Positions 24,920 to 34,109 of a stretch of DNA of 64,000 bases are shown here, piece after piece. The stretch lies in contig JAWNZC010000322.1 in NCBI GenBank assembly GCA_035771165.1, positions 2,562,501-2,626,500 of the forward strand, written 5' to 3'. Numbering within the stretch: the first letter of the stretch is position 1; every line of letters starts with the position of its first letter. The position numbers and the translations under genes were made by a program. The notes under the pieces were generated by a model that worked only from the letters and a program-made list of their open reading frames with translations, did no database searches and was not told the origin of the DNA. The stretch is from Paragorgia papillata (lineage: Eukaryota > Cnidaria > Anthozoa > Scleralcyonacea > Coralliidae).

Positions 24920-27020
24920 GCATTAGTTACTTTGCACTCGCTGACGGCAACTTCAAATGTGTGTGTTGGTGATACATATATGTGTGTGAACACAGGCTGC
25001 TGCAAATACGTGTCTGTTTATGACGAGTTGCTGCAAATGTGTGTGAGACGAGTTGCTGCAAATGTGTGTGTGGTACGAGTTGCTGCAAATGTGTGTGTGG
25101 TACGAGTTGCTGCAAATGTGTGTGTGATACGAATTACTGCAAATGTGTGTGATACGAGTTGCTGCAAATATGTATGTAATACAAGTTACTGCAAATATGT
25201 GTGTGATACGAGTTGCTGCAAATGTGTGTGATACGAGTGGCTGCAAATGTGTGTGTGATACGAGTTGCTGCAAATGTGTGTGTGTTACGAGTTGCTGCAA
25301 ATGTGTGTGTGATACGAGTTGCTGCAAATGTGTGTGTAATACAAGTTACTGCAAATATGTGTGTGATACGAGTTGCTGCAAATGTGTGTAATACAAGTTG
25401 CTGCAAATGTGTGTGTCATACGAGTTGCTGCAAATATGTGTGTGATACGAGTTGATGCAGATATGTGTGTGATACGAGTTGATGCATTAGTTACTTTGCA
25501 CTCGCTGACGGCAACTTCAAATGTGTGTGTTGGTGATACATATATGTGTGTGAACACAGGCTGCTGCAAATACGTGTCTGTTTATGACGAGTTGCTGCAA
25601 ATGTGTGTGAGACGAGTTGCTGCAAATGTGTGTGTGGTACGAGTTGCTGCAAATGTGTGTGTGATACGAGTTGCTGCAAATATGTGTGTGATACGAGTTG
25701 CTGCAAATATGCGTGTGATACGAGTTGCTGCAAATATGTGTGTGATACGAGTTGCTGCAAATATGTGTGTGATACGAGTTGCTGCAAATATGTGTGTGTG
25801 ATACGAGTTGCTGCAAATATGCGTGTGATACGAGTTGCTGCAAATATGTGTGTGATACGAGTTGCTGCAAATATGTGTGTGATACGAGTTGCTGCAAATA
25901 TGTGTGTGATACGAGTTGCTGCAAATGTGTGTAATACAAGTTGCTGCAAATGTGCGTGTGATACGAGTTGCTGCAAATGTGTGTAATACAAGTTGCTGCA
26001 AATGTGTGTGTCATACGAGTTGCTGCAAATATGTGTGTGATACGAGTTGCTGCAAATATGCGTGTGATACGAGTTGCTGCAAATATGTGTGTGATACGAG
26101 TTGCTGCAAATATATGTGTGTTACGAGTTGCTGCAAATGTGTGTGTGATACGAGTTGCTGCAAATGTGTGTGTGATACGAGTTGCTGCAAATGTGTGTGT
26201 GATACGAGTTGCTGCAAATGTGTGTGTGATACGAGTTGCTGCAAATATGTGTGTGATACGAGTTGCTGCAAATATGCGTGTGATACGAGTTGCTGCAAAT
26301 ATGTGTGTGATACGAGTTGCTGCAAATATGTGTGTGATACGAGTTGCTGCAAATGTGTGTGTGTGATACGAGTTGCTGCAAATATGTGTGTAATACGAGT
26401 TGCTGCAAATGTGCGTGTGATACGAGTTGCTGCAAATGTGCGTGTGATACGAGTTGCTGCAAATATGCGTGTGATACGAGTTGCTGCAAATATATGTGTG
26501 ATACGAGTTGCTGCAAATGTGTGTGTGATACAAGTTGCTGCAAATGTGTGTGTGATACGAGTTGCTGCAAATATGTGTGTGATACGAGTTGCGGCAAATA
26601 TGTGTGTGATACGTAAGTTGCTGCAAATATATGTGTGTTACGAGTTGCTGCAAATGTGTGTGTGATACGAGTTGCTGCAAATGTGTGTGTGATACGAGTT
26701 GCTGCAAATGTGTGTGTGATACGAGTTGCTGCAAATATGTGTGTGTGATACGAGTTGCTGCAAATGTGTGTGTGATACGAGTTGCTGCAAATATATGTGT
26801 GTTACGAGTTGCTGCAAATGTGTGTGTGATACGAGTTGCTGCAAATGTGTGTGTGATACGAGTTGCTGCAAATGTGTGTGTGATACGAGTTGCTGCAAAT
26901 GTGTGTGTGTGATACGAGTTGCTGCAAATATGTGTGTAATACGAGTTGCTGCAAATGTGTGTGTGATACGAGTTGCTGCAAATGTGCGTGTGATACGAGT
27001 TGCTGCAAATGTGTGTGAGA
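24920..27020. repeat. Satellite of about 27-bp units (GAGTTGCTGCAAATGTGTGT)
   Basis: Dozens of copies of a unit reading GATACGAGTTGCTGCAAAT plus a GT tract of varying length. The unit is usually 27 bp. A segment starting GCATTAGTTACTTTGCACTC at 24,920 is repeated at 25,484, so a 564-bp block of the array has been duplicated as a whole. Cys-rich and His-rich frames on both strands come from the repeat and are not genes. Confidence 0.9.
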
Positions 27021-27340
27021 TGAGTTCTGTGAAGTATCTTCGATTCAATTATTGCACTTATTGCGAAGTTATCTTCATATTCATCAGATGGTCGCTATTA
27101 CAGAATTATCAAAAACACAAGTTACTCGCGCGCAACTATTCTATAGAATTTTTTGAATTTTCATATGTCGTACAGCATTTCATGCTCTTTCTTGTAGTAT
27201 AAGTTTCCAGGGTGGCATAAACCTATGAACGACTCAGGCAAGCCTTAAACAAGTTGGTTTTGTTTAAATTCTATATGTCGAGAGGGCGGATAGTAATCTG
27301 TCCACAGTCGATCTTGAATCACCTACAGCGTTTATTCAAA

Positions 27341-27421
27341 ATGGCCGCCAGTCAATTTGTCAATGTGACAGAAGAGGAAATTAACAATTTTAAAGAAAAT
27401 GCTGTTCCTAAAAGTAGGAAA
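27341..27421 (+). pseudogene. N-terminal fragment resembling DUF3504/Crypton-type proteins
   Basis: Starting at an ATG, about 27 codons read FVNVTEEEINNFKEN followed by PKSRK. This resembles the start of tyrosine-recombinase-derived (DUF3504, Crypton-like) proteins that are abundant in invertebrate genomes. It is cut off by the MITE at 27,440. Only a fragment is visible and the match is from memory of the family pattern. Confidence 0.35.
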
Positions 27422-27439
27422 ATGTGTATTTACATTAAA

Positions 27440-27541
27440 ACAATTATTCACCTCAGGCTCAGTGAATACCCGTGAATAATAACCTTGACTTCGTCTCTGT
27501 TATTATTTACATGCACCTCGTCTTCAGCGAATAATTGTTAA
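27440..27541. mobile_element. Small foldback MITE
   Basis: Bounded by ACAATTATTCACCTCAG and GCGAATAATTGTTA. It is the same layout and near-identical ends as the foldback at about 8,896-8,972, so two members of one family sit in this window. Confidence 0.55.
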
Positions 27542-27639
27542 TAAATATTATTTGTTAAGAATTTAATGCAATGTGAGTATTGTAACAAATAATGTAACAA
27601 ATTGTAACTTTTTTCTCCTTAAATTAGCTTATTGATAAT

Positions 27640-27835
27640 GTAAAGTGATTTATTTAATATATTGTAATTGTCACTGAAAAGCCCCTTCAGGGGAGTGTCA
27701 ATAAAGTCATTCATTCATTCATTCATTCATTCATTCATTCATTCATTCATTCGTTCGTTCGTTCGTTCGTTCGTTCGTTCGTTCGTTCGTTCGTTCGTTC
27801 GTTCGTTCGTTCGTTCGTTCGTTCATTCATTTACG
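27640..27835. repeat. Retroelement tail and (TTCA)n/(TTCG)n microsatellite
   Basis: AGCCCCTTCAGGGG, a small hairpin, and TGTCAATAAAG are followed by about 10 copies of TTCA that switch sharply to about 17 copies of TTCG and back to TTCA. LINEs and SINEs of the CR1/L2 type end in such a hairpin plus a short tandem tail, so this is probably a truncated 3' end. The short frame here is repeat-derived. Confidence 0.6.
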
Positions 27836-28129
27836 CACACTGTGATTTTGTCCTGACGTCATTTTCGTAAATTACTCGCCTCCAAAGTACGCATCTGCGA
27901 AAAATCACTTATTAATTCGAAAATTTGAACAATATTTATTCACATACTCGCTACGCTGTCTCGTCTCGTCTCGCTCTCACATCTCTAAAGTCTCGTCTCG
28001 AATACTGTGGTCTCGTCTCCAAAGCACATGCATAACATGTCAATCACATCCTCATCCTTGTTTAACACCTGTTCTATATGTGAGAGTTGTGGACATTTTT
28101 CAAAAACGACAGATTTGGCCTTTCATTCC

Positions 28130-29526
28130 AACATGCATCATACATCTTGAATGATCCTCACAAACTTTGGAGGGCAACCGAAGCGCTCGAGCACCTGCCA
28201 GAGCGCCTCTAGGTTCACAAAGTCGAAGGTCTTGGTCAGGTGTATGAACGCAAAGTAGACTCCCTGATGTTGTTGCGACATTTTTTCTGGAGTTGGTGGA
28301 GATCATGTCGGCGGTTTATCCACGCTCTGGGGCCGGCGAAGGCCACACTGGGACTTGGGGAGGATGTCTTCTCAGAGTGTCGCAAGACGATTGTGGGAGA
28401 TTTCAGAAACAATCTTTCCAGCTGCTGAAAGGAAATTCGTTCGATGATGGAATCTTTGAGATTTAGCTGCCATATCTTCAGTCTTCACTACCAGGTCAAA
28501 AAGGATTTGCAGTATCCGTTAACAGCAGTGCTTGTAAATGTCTGCAGGGATTTCATCTGGGCCAGCAGCTTTGCGTTTCTTCATCTTTTTTCTTCATCAT
28601 TTGCGATTGAGCAAATCCTCGAAGTGCTCACACCACCTGTCGATAATTCCGTCTGCATGGGCGTCTGGTGAGTGTTGTTCCGCCAGCAGACCTGAAGGAC
28701 ATCATACCGTGCCACGTTGGTCCATAGACGTCCTTCGTGGCCTGGAAGAAGCTGCGGTGTCATGCACTTTTGTCAGCATAGCGTTGGAATTCATTGGTTT
28801 TTTAGTCAACCACGCGTTCTCGACTCTCGAGTTTTCGAACCGTTCTTAGCGTTTCTGACACAATCTGACCTCAGCTGGATGTACTTTTGCTTCTTTTGCA
28901 GATTTGCTAGGGTGCTTTGCCAGTCAATGAAGCCTGCACGTTTTGCCTCGCGGTGCGCGTACATTTGTCATTTCGACAACAATTCAACAAAACTATGAAA
29001 CTCATTACCAGCAATGTAATTATAAAGAAAATGTTAGTGTTAAGCAATTCGAACGTACTTATTTAGAATTTTTGAATAACAAATACGATGGTGTCCATAA
29101 CTTTTTGGTTGTTCAGTAATTGTATTTTATATCAATGTATATAATTTTTTGTTACATTTTCTATTATTATCTTTTCTACCACATTCTTTTATAGCTCTAT
29201 AGGGTGAGGGCAACAGGTTTGTCAGTTTCGACTGTAAAGTGTTTACCCACAATAAATCATTCTTATCATGAGGGGGGTCGATCTCATCAAACCAATCTTG
29301 ATGTTTCTTTTTCCAGTAGCCAAGCACTTCCTAATGTTTTTAGAAGCCAAACACTACCAATGTTTTTAGAGTGGTTCACTGGTTCTTCCTTTGTCCTGTG
29401 AGAGGTCAACAAACAAAGTGTTCAACTAGCTTGATCTTTAGCTGGGCTGGATCAACTTATAGCTGGATCTAGCTTCCAGGCGTTGGATTTCAAGTTTGCG
29501 CCGAGCTCTGTTGTTCCAGTTGATTG
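28130..29526 (-). pseudogene. LINE reverse-transcriptase half (minus strand)
   Basis: On the minus strand, AAGPDEIPADIYKHC (RT entry block, APGxDxIPxE-type) and YFAFIHLTKTFDFVNLEALW (RT motif A) can be read near 28,560 and 28,250, followed by LERFGCPPKF. Frames are broken. The endonuclease half of the same LINE is at 59,212-59,930, on the other side of the outer Polinton, so this LINE was already here when the Polinton arrived. Confidence 0.7.
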
Positions 29527-29532
29527 TTGGGG
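29527..29532. repeat. Left target-site duplication of the outer Polinton (TTGGGG)
   Basis: TTGGGG immediately precedes the AGTAG end of the element. The same six bases follow the other end at 59,206-59,211. Six-bp duplications are the rule for Polinton/Maverick integrases. Confidence 0.95.
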
Positions 29533-29798
29533 AGTAGTGGATAAAGGCCGATCCTGGCTCATTTCCATTTCGTTCTTAAAATTCTATAATCTATCTTTCA
29601 TTATAGAATTTTTTTTTCCCCAACCCTTCACCCACCCCACTACCTTCCATTTACCCTTACCCCCACCAGCCCGTTCACTCCATCGCCTTCGGCTCAGCTT
29701 TGCACGTTTGTCTTCCAATGTCCAATAGCCAATGTATTAATTTTGTCTTTTAAAATTATTCTCTTGTCGTCGTTGGCTGAGAGTGCGACTTTGTTGAT
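29533..29798 (+). repeat. Outer Polinton left TIR
   Basis: This is the exact partner of 58,940-59,205 apart from about two substitutions (one T/C in the T-run near 29,617 and one G/T near 29,669). It contains a non-functional mirror copy of the last 35 or so codons of PolB, because the PolB gene runs into the right TIR. Confidence 0.95.
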
Positions 29799-29815
29799 AA
29801 TAGTATAAATAAAAA

Positions 29816-30583
29816 ATGAGTATACATTATGGTTATGAAACATGCTGCTGTAAACATAAAATATTACCAGATCAAAAGTATAAAACTGTTTTTGATGTTA
29901 ATATGATTAAAGCGGTAAAATCCGGCCAAGCTGATAAAGGAGTTAGAGTTGGGAGAGTACAGGACAACGTATATTCACTTTTTCAGAGTGAATATAGAAG
30001 AGGACCAATACCCGGATTAGATTTTATTCAAAATACCAGAAAGTGTTTTATGATATTTAAATGTCCGGAAATGGTTAGTATTAATGTTTCAGTTTTTATC
30101 GTGTTACGTGTTATTGGTAATACCAACAACTCTGGATTATGGGCATACATTGTTGGTAATGATAATGGTGGATATGACAAATTCATTGGTTACAAAACCG
30201 GATCAACAAACCAACTTTCATACGGAGGTGGTTTTCCAACAAAGGAATACAACTGCACAATTCAAAGTGATGTTAGCATCTTTGAAAAACATATAATTTC
30301 ATGTCATTGGTTATTAAGCGGAAGCTGCTTGTACATAAATGGAGTTAAGTCAGCGGATTCAGATTTTTTTGCAAATCCTAAAACTATTGGTGAAACATGT
30401 AGCACAATATTTGTAAACGATAGATTTACAGGAACAACGGGACCACTATCAAGACCTTTTACAGGAAAAATTTATGATATTAAGGTAATTAGTGGATTTT
30501 TAGAAACAGATGATATAGTTAACATAAACAAAAAAATAATGGCGGACCATAATATTTCACAAGCAGAAAAAACTTTAGCTTAG
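29816..30583 (+). CDS. Concanavalin/LamG-like jelly-roll protein (outer element)
   Basis: 255 residues. The beta-rich pattern and the closing segment [15 protein letters not shown], followed by a short helix with [10 protein letters not shown], resemble LamG/concanavalin-type lectin domains. These are common in viral and phage surface proteins. A CCCKHK cluster lies near the start. It is the first gene inside the left TIR and follows a TATAAATAAAA motif ending at the ATG. A role in binding or attachment is inference; no catalytic residues are seen and no signal peptide is visible. Confidence 0.5.
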   Translation: MSIHYGYETCCCKHKILPDQKYKTVFDVNMIKAVKSGQADKGVRVGRVQDNVYSLFQSEYRRGPIPGLDFIQNTRKCFMIFKCPEMVSINVSVFIVLRVIGNTNNSGLWAYIVGNDNGGYDKFIGYKTGSTNQLSYGGGFPTKEYNCTIQSDVSIFEKHIISCHWLLSGSCLYINGVKSADSDFFANPKTIGETCSTIFVNDRFTGTTGPLSRPFTGKIYDIKVISGFLETDDIVNINKKIMADHNISQAEKTLA

Positions 30584-30597
30584 TAGAAAGTTAAGTT

Positions 30598-30619
30598 TCC
30601 TATTTTTAAAAGAATAGGA
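30598..30619. terminator. Hairpin after the LamG-like gene
   Basis: TCCTATT and AATAGGA pair around an AT-rich loop, 15 bp after the stop. It is one of several hairpins found in gene gaps of this element. Confidence 0.5.
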
Positions 30620-30690
30620 CACTTTTAAGGGGACACTTTTAAGGGGACACTTTTAAGGGGACACTTTTGTTAAAAAAGTGTAACAAAGTG
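30617..30690 (+). promoter_or_regulatory. GGACACTTTTAAGG repeats before the KKAQ-repeat gene
   Basis: GGACACTTTTAAG occurs three times at 14-bp spacing, followed by ACACTTTTG/AAAAAAGTGT (a hairpin) and GTAACAAAGTG. A diverged copy of this whole block (AGGGGACATC, then AGGGACAACTTTTAAGGGAC, then GTTACAAGTGTAAC) lies at 54,147-54,210 upstream of another ORF. The shared layout suggests a duplicated upstream region. Confidence 0.5.
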
Positions 30691-30722
30691 AATAATGACC
30701 AAATACATATAATAAAGAAGTA

Positions 30723-31883
30723 ATGGAACAAAATAAAAGAAACAAAGAAAGAGTAAAAAAGCAATTACAAAGAGCTGCAAAGAAAGCTCAAAATCCAACC
30801 AAACCTACATTGAATTTAGATGAACAAAGAAACAAAGAAAGAGTAAAAAAGCAATTACAAAGAGCTGCAAAGAAAGCTCAAAATCCAACCAAGCCTACAC
30901 CAAATTTAGATGAACAAAGAAACAAAGAAAGAGTAAAAAAGCAATTACAAAGAGCTGCAAAGAAAGCTCAAAATCCAACCAAGCCTACACCAACAAACAA
31001 AGAAATTAAGCCAAATTATTGTGAATACAAACTTACCCGAGGAAAAAATTCAGGCAAAAATTGTGGGAAAAAAACTAAGGGTGAAAATACATTTTGTGGA
31101 TTTCATAAAATACCTCCAAAACTATGTTTAACGCGATTAGGAAAAGGAAAAGGGGAATGTATGAGAAAGCGTCAAATTGGCAAACAGTATTGTTCATCCC
31201 ATAAACCAAAGATTTTTAATATAATAACAAAACAAGTGATATATCCCTTAAGTTATCAAAAACAATACAACGAGCAAAAGCCAGATTTACCATTTACAAA
31301 TGATCAACAAAAAACAATACTTAAACTTAAAAAGCAGTGGGAAGAGCTGAAAACGAAAAAAGGCGCCACCAAAAAGAACATAAAAGACGCCAAAAAATAT
31401 TATCAAGACTATCAATCCTTTCCATCAAGATATGTTTTAAGCAAGCTTGAAAATGATCACTTAGATGGAATGGTGAAACTAATATCGTTTCCAAAAAGTG
31501 TCCCACTATTTTTACCAGAAAAGAAGTATGCAGAACATTTACAAAAACAAAAACAAAAAGTAATTGACGACAAAAAACAGGAATTAAAATATCAGGTAAA
31601 AGTTGGTTTCATAACACATTACCAATTCAACAACGACTTTGAAAGATTTAAACAAGATTTAATTAATAGAGAACAATGGGAAAAACAAAAAATTGAGGAT
31701 GAGAGGAGATCAGAAATGAGGAAAAAGGGGTTGGAAAAGAGAGAACGTATCGATAAACTGAGTAATGCAAAACAAAGAATAATAAAAAACCCAACCACAC
31801 AGGAATTTGGTTTAAATCCTGACGAAAACAAAAAATTAATTGATATGTTGACAAAAGAAATCATCAAAATAGCACGATCATAA
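30723..31883 (+). CDS. Lys-rich protein with three 30-residue repeats and Cys-His knuckles
   Basis: 386 residues. The N-terminus holds three near-identical 30-residue repeats (RNKERVKKQLQRAAKKAQ, then a Pro/Thr linker), encoded by 90-bp tandem DNA repeats at 30,737-31,005. Next come two zinc-binding-like segments: CEYKLTRGKNSGKNCGKKT with a later CGFH, and CLTRLGKGKGECMRKRQ with a later CSSH. This C...RG...G..C...C..H pattern is familiar from proteins of large DNA viruses. The C-terminal half is a charged coiled-coil. A nucleic-acid-binding role is likely, but I do not recognise a named family. The start follows TATAATAAAGAAGTA. Confidence 0.6.
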   Translation: MEQNKRNKERVKKQLQRAAKKAQNPTKPTLNLDEQRNKERVKKQLQRAAKKAQNPTKPTPNLDEQRNKERVKKQLQRAAKKAQNPTKPTPTNKEIKPNYCEYKLTRGKNSGKNCGKKTKGENTFCGFHKIPPKLCLTRLGKGKGECMRKRQIGKQYCSSHKPKIFNIITKQVIYPLSYQKQYNEQKPDLPFTNDQQKTILKLKKQWEELKTKKGATKKNIKDAKKYYQDYQSFPSRYVLSKLENDHLDGMVKLISFPKSVPLFLPEKKYAEHLQKQKQKVIDDKKQELKYQVKVGFITHYQFNNDFERFKQDLINREQWEKQKIEDERRSEMRKKGLEKRERIDKLSNAKQRIIKNPTTQEFGLNPDENKKLIDMLTKEIIKIARS

Positions 31884-31895
31884 ATATCCCATTTT

Positions 31896-31935
31896 TATAA
31901 TAATATATTTCTTATATAAGAAATATATTATTATA
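31896..31935. terminator. 40-bp perfect palindrome
   Basis: Perfect inverted symmetry centred on CTTATATAAG, 12 bp after the stop of the Lys-rich gene. It is immediately followed by the TATAATAAAAGG start motif of the next gene. It may end the upstream transcript. Confidence 0.6.
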
Positions 31936-31951
31936 CTATAATAAAAGGAAG

Positions 31952-32740
31952 ATGTGTAATGACTTAAAATTTTACTTAACTCAACTTAAACCAGCTCGAG
32001 CAACCATGTTTTCAGAGTCTTGGTTTACAGTAGGTTGTGTAATATACAACTGTTCAAATGGAAGTGAAGAAGGTCACAACATTTGGCTTGAATTTTGTAA
32101 ACAAGATAGTAAAAAATATAACAAAAATGTTTGTAACAAAAAATGGATTTCGTTTAAAAAGTATGTTAAATTTTACGCAATAAGAAAGCTTGTTCCAATG
32201 ATTTACGAAGATGGAGGAACAACGTATAACCCTTCTAAATCTCAAGTAGTAGAAGATGAAAACGTAAGAAATTTTGTTTGCGAAATTTTAATCCCAAAAC
32301 TTTCAATCCGAAGAATGAGAAACAGAACAGCACTTAACAATCTTTGTTCTGCAATATATACCATGTCAGAAGGAAAGGACAGAAAGGCAATGTTAAATGT
32401 TTGTAAGAGAATTAAGGATAGTCATTTAAAAACATACTTTGTTTCGTCGTGGGAACATAAAGTTTTCCGGTTTTGTTGCGATATTAATAGCATTATTTGC
32501 TGGTACAACAGCGACGAAAAAGAAAAACCACATCCAAGAGCAACTGATGTTAAACCTTATACTTCCAGTAACCCACTTTGGTTAGAAAAAACAACAAACT
32601 ATCTAAAAGCATATGACAATGCGGGTTACACACCAAGGTATTTTAAGGTAAATGTGGAGGAAAGAAAAAACTTAAAATTAGCTATGGCAAGACGAAAACA
32701 TGAAATTTTTAAATCAGATTTGTGGAAGTTAACGCTGTAA
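31952..32740 (+). CDS. PriCT-2-like protein (outer element)
   Basis: 262 residues, first ATG after the TATAATAAAAGGAAG motif. Residues about 20-65 (SWFTVGCVIYNCSNGSEEGH, then NIWLEFC and a K-x-W-x-S-F end) match the pattern of the PriCT-2 domain, a small helical domain found after the catalytic core of viral primases (W-x-x-VG...G..LW..F....W..F). No primase or helicase catalytic motif is present, so it would be a stand-alone accessory. A 68-residue neighbour (32,760) carries a second copy of the same pattern. A primase-partner role is inference. Confidence 0.45.
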   Translation: MCNDLKFYLTQLKPARATMFSESWFTVGCVIYNCSNGSEEGHNIWLEFCKQDSKKYNKNVCNKKWISFKKYVKFYAIRKLVPMIYEDGGTTYNPSKSQVVEDENVRNFVCEILIPKLSIRRMRNRTALNNLCSAIYTMSEGKDRKAMLNVCKRIKDSHLKTYFVSSWEHKVFRFCCDINSIICWYNSDEKEKPHPRATDVKPYTSSNPLWLEKTTNYLKAYDNAGYTPRYFKVNVEERKNLKLAMARRKHEIFKSDLWKLTL

Positions 32741-32759
32741 AAACTGAAATAAAAGAAAT

Positions 32760-32966
32760 ATGTTAGTTAACAACAATTTTAATTTTGTAACAGAATTTAG
32801 AAGTAAAATTTGGTTCGATATTGGAAAACTTATTTACAAACTTTCAGAAGGAAGTAATAAAGGTTATAGACTTTGGTTAATGTACAGCAAAATGGATCAA
32901 GAAAACTTTGATGAATATTACTGCAAAGAATACTGGGAATATTTGGTTAATTATGCTTATGATTAA
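32760..32966 (+). CDS. Small PriCT-2-like protein
   Basis: 68 residues with IWFDIGKLIYKLSEGSNKGY and RLWLMYS, then an Asp/Tyr/Trp-rich end. This is the same W-x-x-(V/I)G...G-x-x-LW pattern as the preceding gene, so it looks like a short paralogue from local duplication. It is preceded by GAAATAAAAGAAAT just before the ATG. Confidence 0.4.
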   Translation: MLVNNNFNFVTEFRSKIWFDIGKLIYKLSEGSNKGYRLWLMYSKMDQENFDEYYCKEYWEYLVNYAYD

Positions 32967-32975
32967 ATGTTTTTA

Positions 32976-33002
32976 AATTTCTAAGATTTTTTCTTAGAAA
33001 TT
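32976..33002. terminator. Hairpin before the interrupted gene
   Basis: AATTTCTAAG and CTTAGAAATT pair perfectly around a 7-nt T-rich loop, 10 bp after the previous stop. Confidence 0.55.
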
Positions 33003-33044
33003 GTTTTTTTATGCAGAAAATTACTACTATAATAAAAGGAAGAG

Positions 33045-33086
33045 ATGAATAATTATAATGAGGGATACGAAGACGAAGCTTACGCT
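33045..33086 (+). pseudogene. First 14 codons of the gene split by the inner Polinton
   Basis: The ATG lies 9 nt after an ACTATAATAAAAG motif, as in neighbouring outer-element genes. Fourteen acidic/aromatic codons run exactly into the target duplication TACGCT. The rest of the gene is at 43,939-44,223 in the same frame. The gene is disrupted only by the 10.8 kb guest; no other lesion is seen. Confidence 0.8.
33081..33086. repeat. Left target-site duplication of the inner Polinton (TACGCT)
   Basis: TACGCT lies directly before AGTAGATAACC. The same six bases follow the right end at 43,933-43,938. Confidence 0.95.
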
Positions 33087-33144
33087 AGTAGATAACCCCC
33101 CCCATCCACCGTCCAAAGGGATGCCGCCTCATTAATATTCAGCG

Positions 33145-33176
33145 TGACTCACGCACCGTGACTCACGCATGACTCA
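33145..33176 (+). promoter_or_regulatory. Three AP-1 consensus sites
   Basis: TGACTCA occurs exactly at 33,145-33,151, 33,159-33,165 and 33,170-33,176, each followed by CGC. TGA(C/G)TCA is the consensus of Fos/Jun-type bZIP factors. Two inverted CCAAT boxes (ATTGG) follow near 33,190 and 33,201. The mirrored copies are at about 43,843-43,874. Confidence 0.7.
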
Positions 33177-33227
33177 CGCCTGTGACATGATTGGGCAAGA
33201 TTGGAATAATTATAGTATACATGAAGC

Positions 33228-33235
33228 TATATAAG
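33228..33235 (+). promoter_or_regulatory. TATA box of the left TIR
   Basis: TATATAAG lies 52 bp after the last AP-1 site and about 110 bp before the zinc-finger ATG. It is a standard metazoan core promoter layout, unlike the start-codon motif of the outer element. Confidence 0.65.
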
Positions 33236-33347
33236 CTCGGACATTACGATGTTAGGATTACACCTGGTCTGGTCATCTATACTTGTTCGAGACTTTAGAG
33301 AAGGATTGGAACGTTTTTGAAAGCATTAGAAATTCTACCGTCGCACA

Positions 33348-33980
33348 ATGGAATGTTTACACGGTGAACCTGCATCTTCGACAATTACACAGAAGGGTAC
33401 GTTTTGGTTTTGTGGACAGAAACCTAGTTGCGAGTTCTTTTGCCCAGAAGAAGATTGCTACATGTTTGGAAAAGCCGTAGCCTCCTTCCATGAAAGTGGA
33501 TGTATACATCCAAGGTGCTATGGCCATGGACGACTAGCACAAATGCGAATGGTTAAAGATAAGATGAAGGAAAGTTACGGGAGACCATACTTTGTTTGCT
33601 CCGAACGAGGAAATCCCTGTTCGTTTTGGCAATGGGCTGATGTCTTCGAGGGTATCAAACCAATATGTCGACATGGTCTGATTTGTCGTACTAGCAAAGT
33701 CAAGAAAGAGGGTGACAACCAAGGTCGTCTGTTTTACTCGTGTCCCCACGAGAGAGAAAACTGCTGTGACTTTTTCGAATGGAAACCGGAAGAAGATCCC
33801 CTTGAACCATTCTCCACTGTTCTGTTTAGTATGCCACCATCTTACAGATATACAGTCAAAAAGACTGGAGAGACATTCACGAGCCATGAAACTGATCATA
33901 AGAAAGCCTACGAAAAGTACCTTTTTCAAAAGTCGGTAAATGACTTGACTATAGACTTGGAAAAACTGAACATTTGCTGA
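33348..33980 (+). CDS. Triple GRF-type zinc-finger protein (inner TIR, intact copy)
   Basis: 210 residues. Three Cys/His clusters fit the GRF finger pattern C-x-(C/H)...GR-x-(F/Y)-x-C...C-x-(F/W)-(F/W)-W: C3/H5/C22/C28, then C52 region to C84/C91 with GRPYFVC and CSFWQW, and C107/H109/C132/C139 with NQGRLFYSC and CCDFFEW. GRF fingers in NEIL3, APE2 and TOP3A bind single-stranded DNA. Here no enzyme domain is attached. It is the first gene after the AP-1/TATA promoter and is duplicated in the right TIR, where the frame is broken. A role in handling replicating or single-stranded element DNA is inference. Confidence 0.6.
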   Translation: MECLHGEPASSTITQKGTFWFCGQKPSCEFFCPEEDCYMFGKAVASFHESGCIHPRCYGHGRLAQMRMVKDKMKESYGRPYFVCSERGNPCSFWQWADVFEGIKPICRHGLICRTSKVKKEGDNQGRLFYSCPHERENCCDFFEWKPEEDPLEPFSTVLFSMPPSYRYTVKKTGETFTSHETDHKKAYEKYLFQKSVNDLTIDLEKLNIC

Positions 33981-34109
33981 ACATGTATAATTTTGTATTC
34001 TAATTATCTATCTAATAAATATATGTTTATACCTGACTCTTTTGTGATTCATTTATCTCCAACTTTGGTCGTGTGAACACGAATTGTTATAGACCAATAC
34101 GCATATGCT

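Noticed and set aside
24920..27020. CRISPR array
   Set aside because: Units are contiguous with no unique spacers, and the genome is eukaryotic.
24927..27202. Cys-rich (CDTSCCKCV) and His/Thr-rich frames on both strands, resembling metallothionein or a toxin
   Set aside because: Every frame of a 27-bp repeat stays open on both strands; peptides mirror the repeat unit.
27668..27856. Ser/Phe/Ile/Arg/Val repeat protein
   Set aside because: Translation of the TTCA/TTCG microsatellite.
29483..29728. 81-aa protein over the left TIR edge
   Set aside because: It spans the junction between LINE and Polinton and has no domain; the same sequence recurs antisense at the other end.
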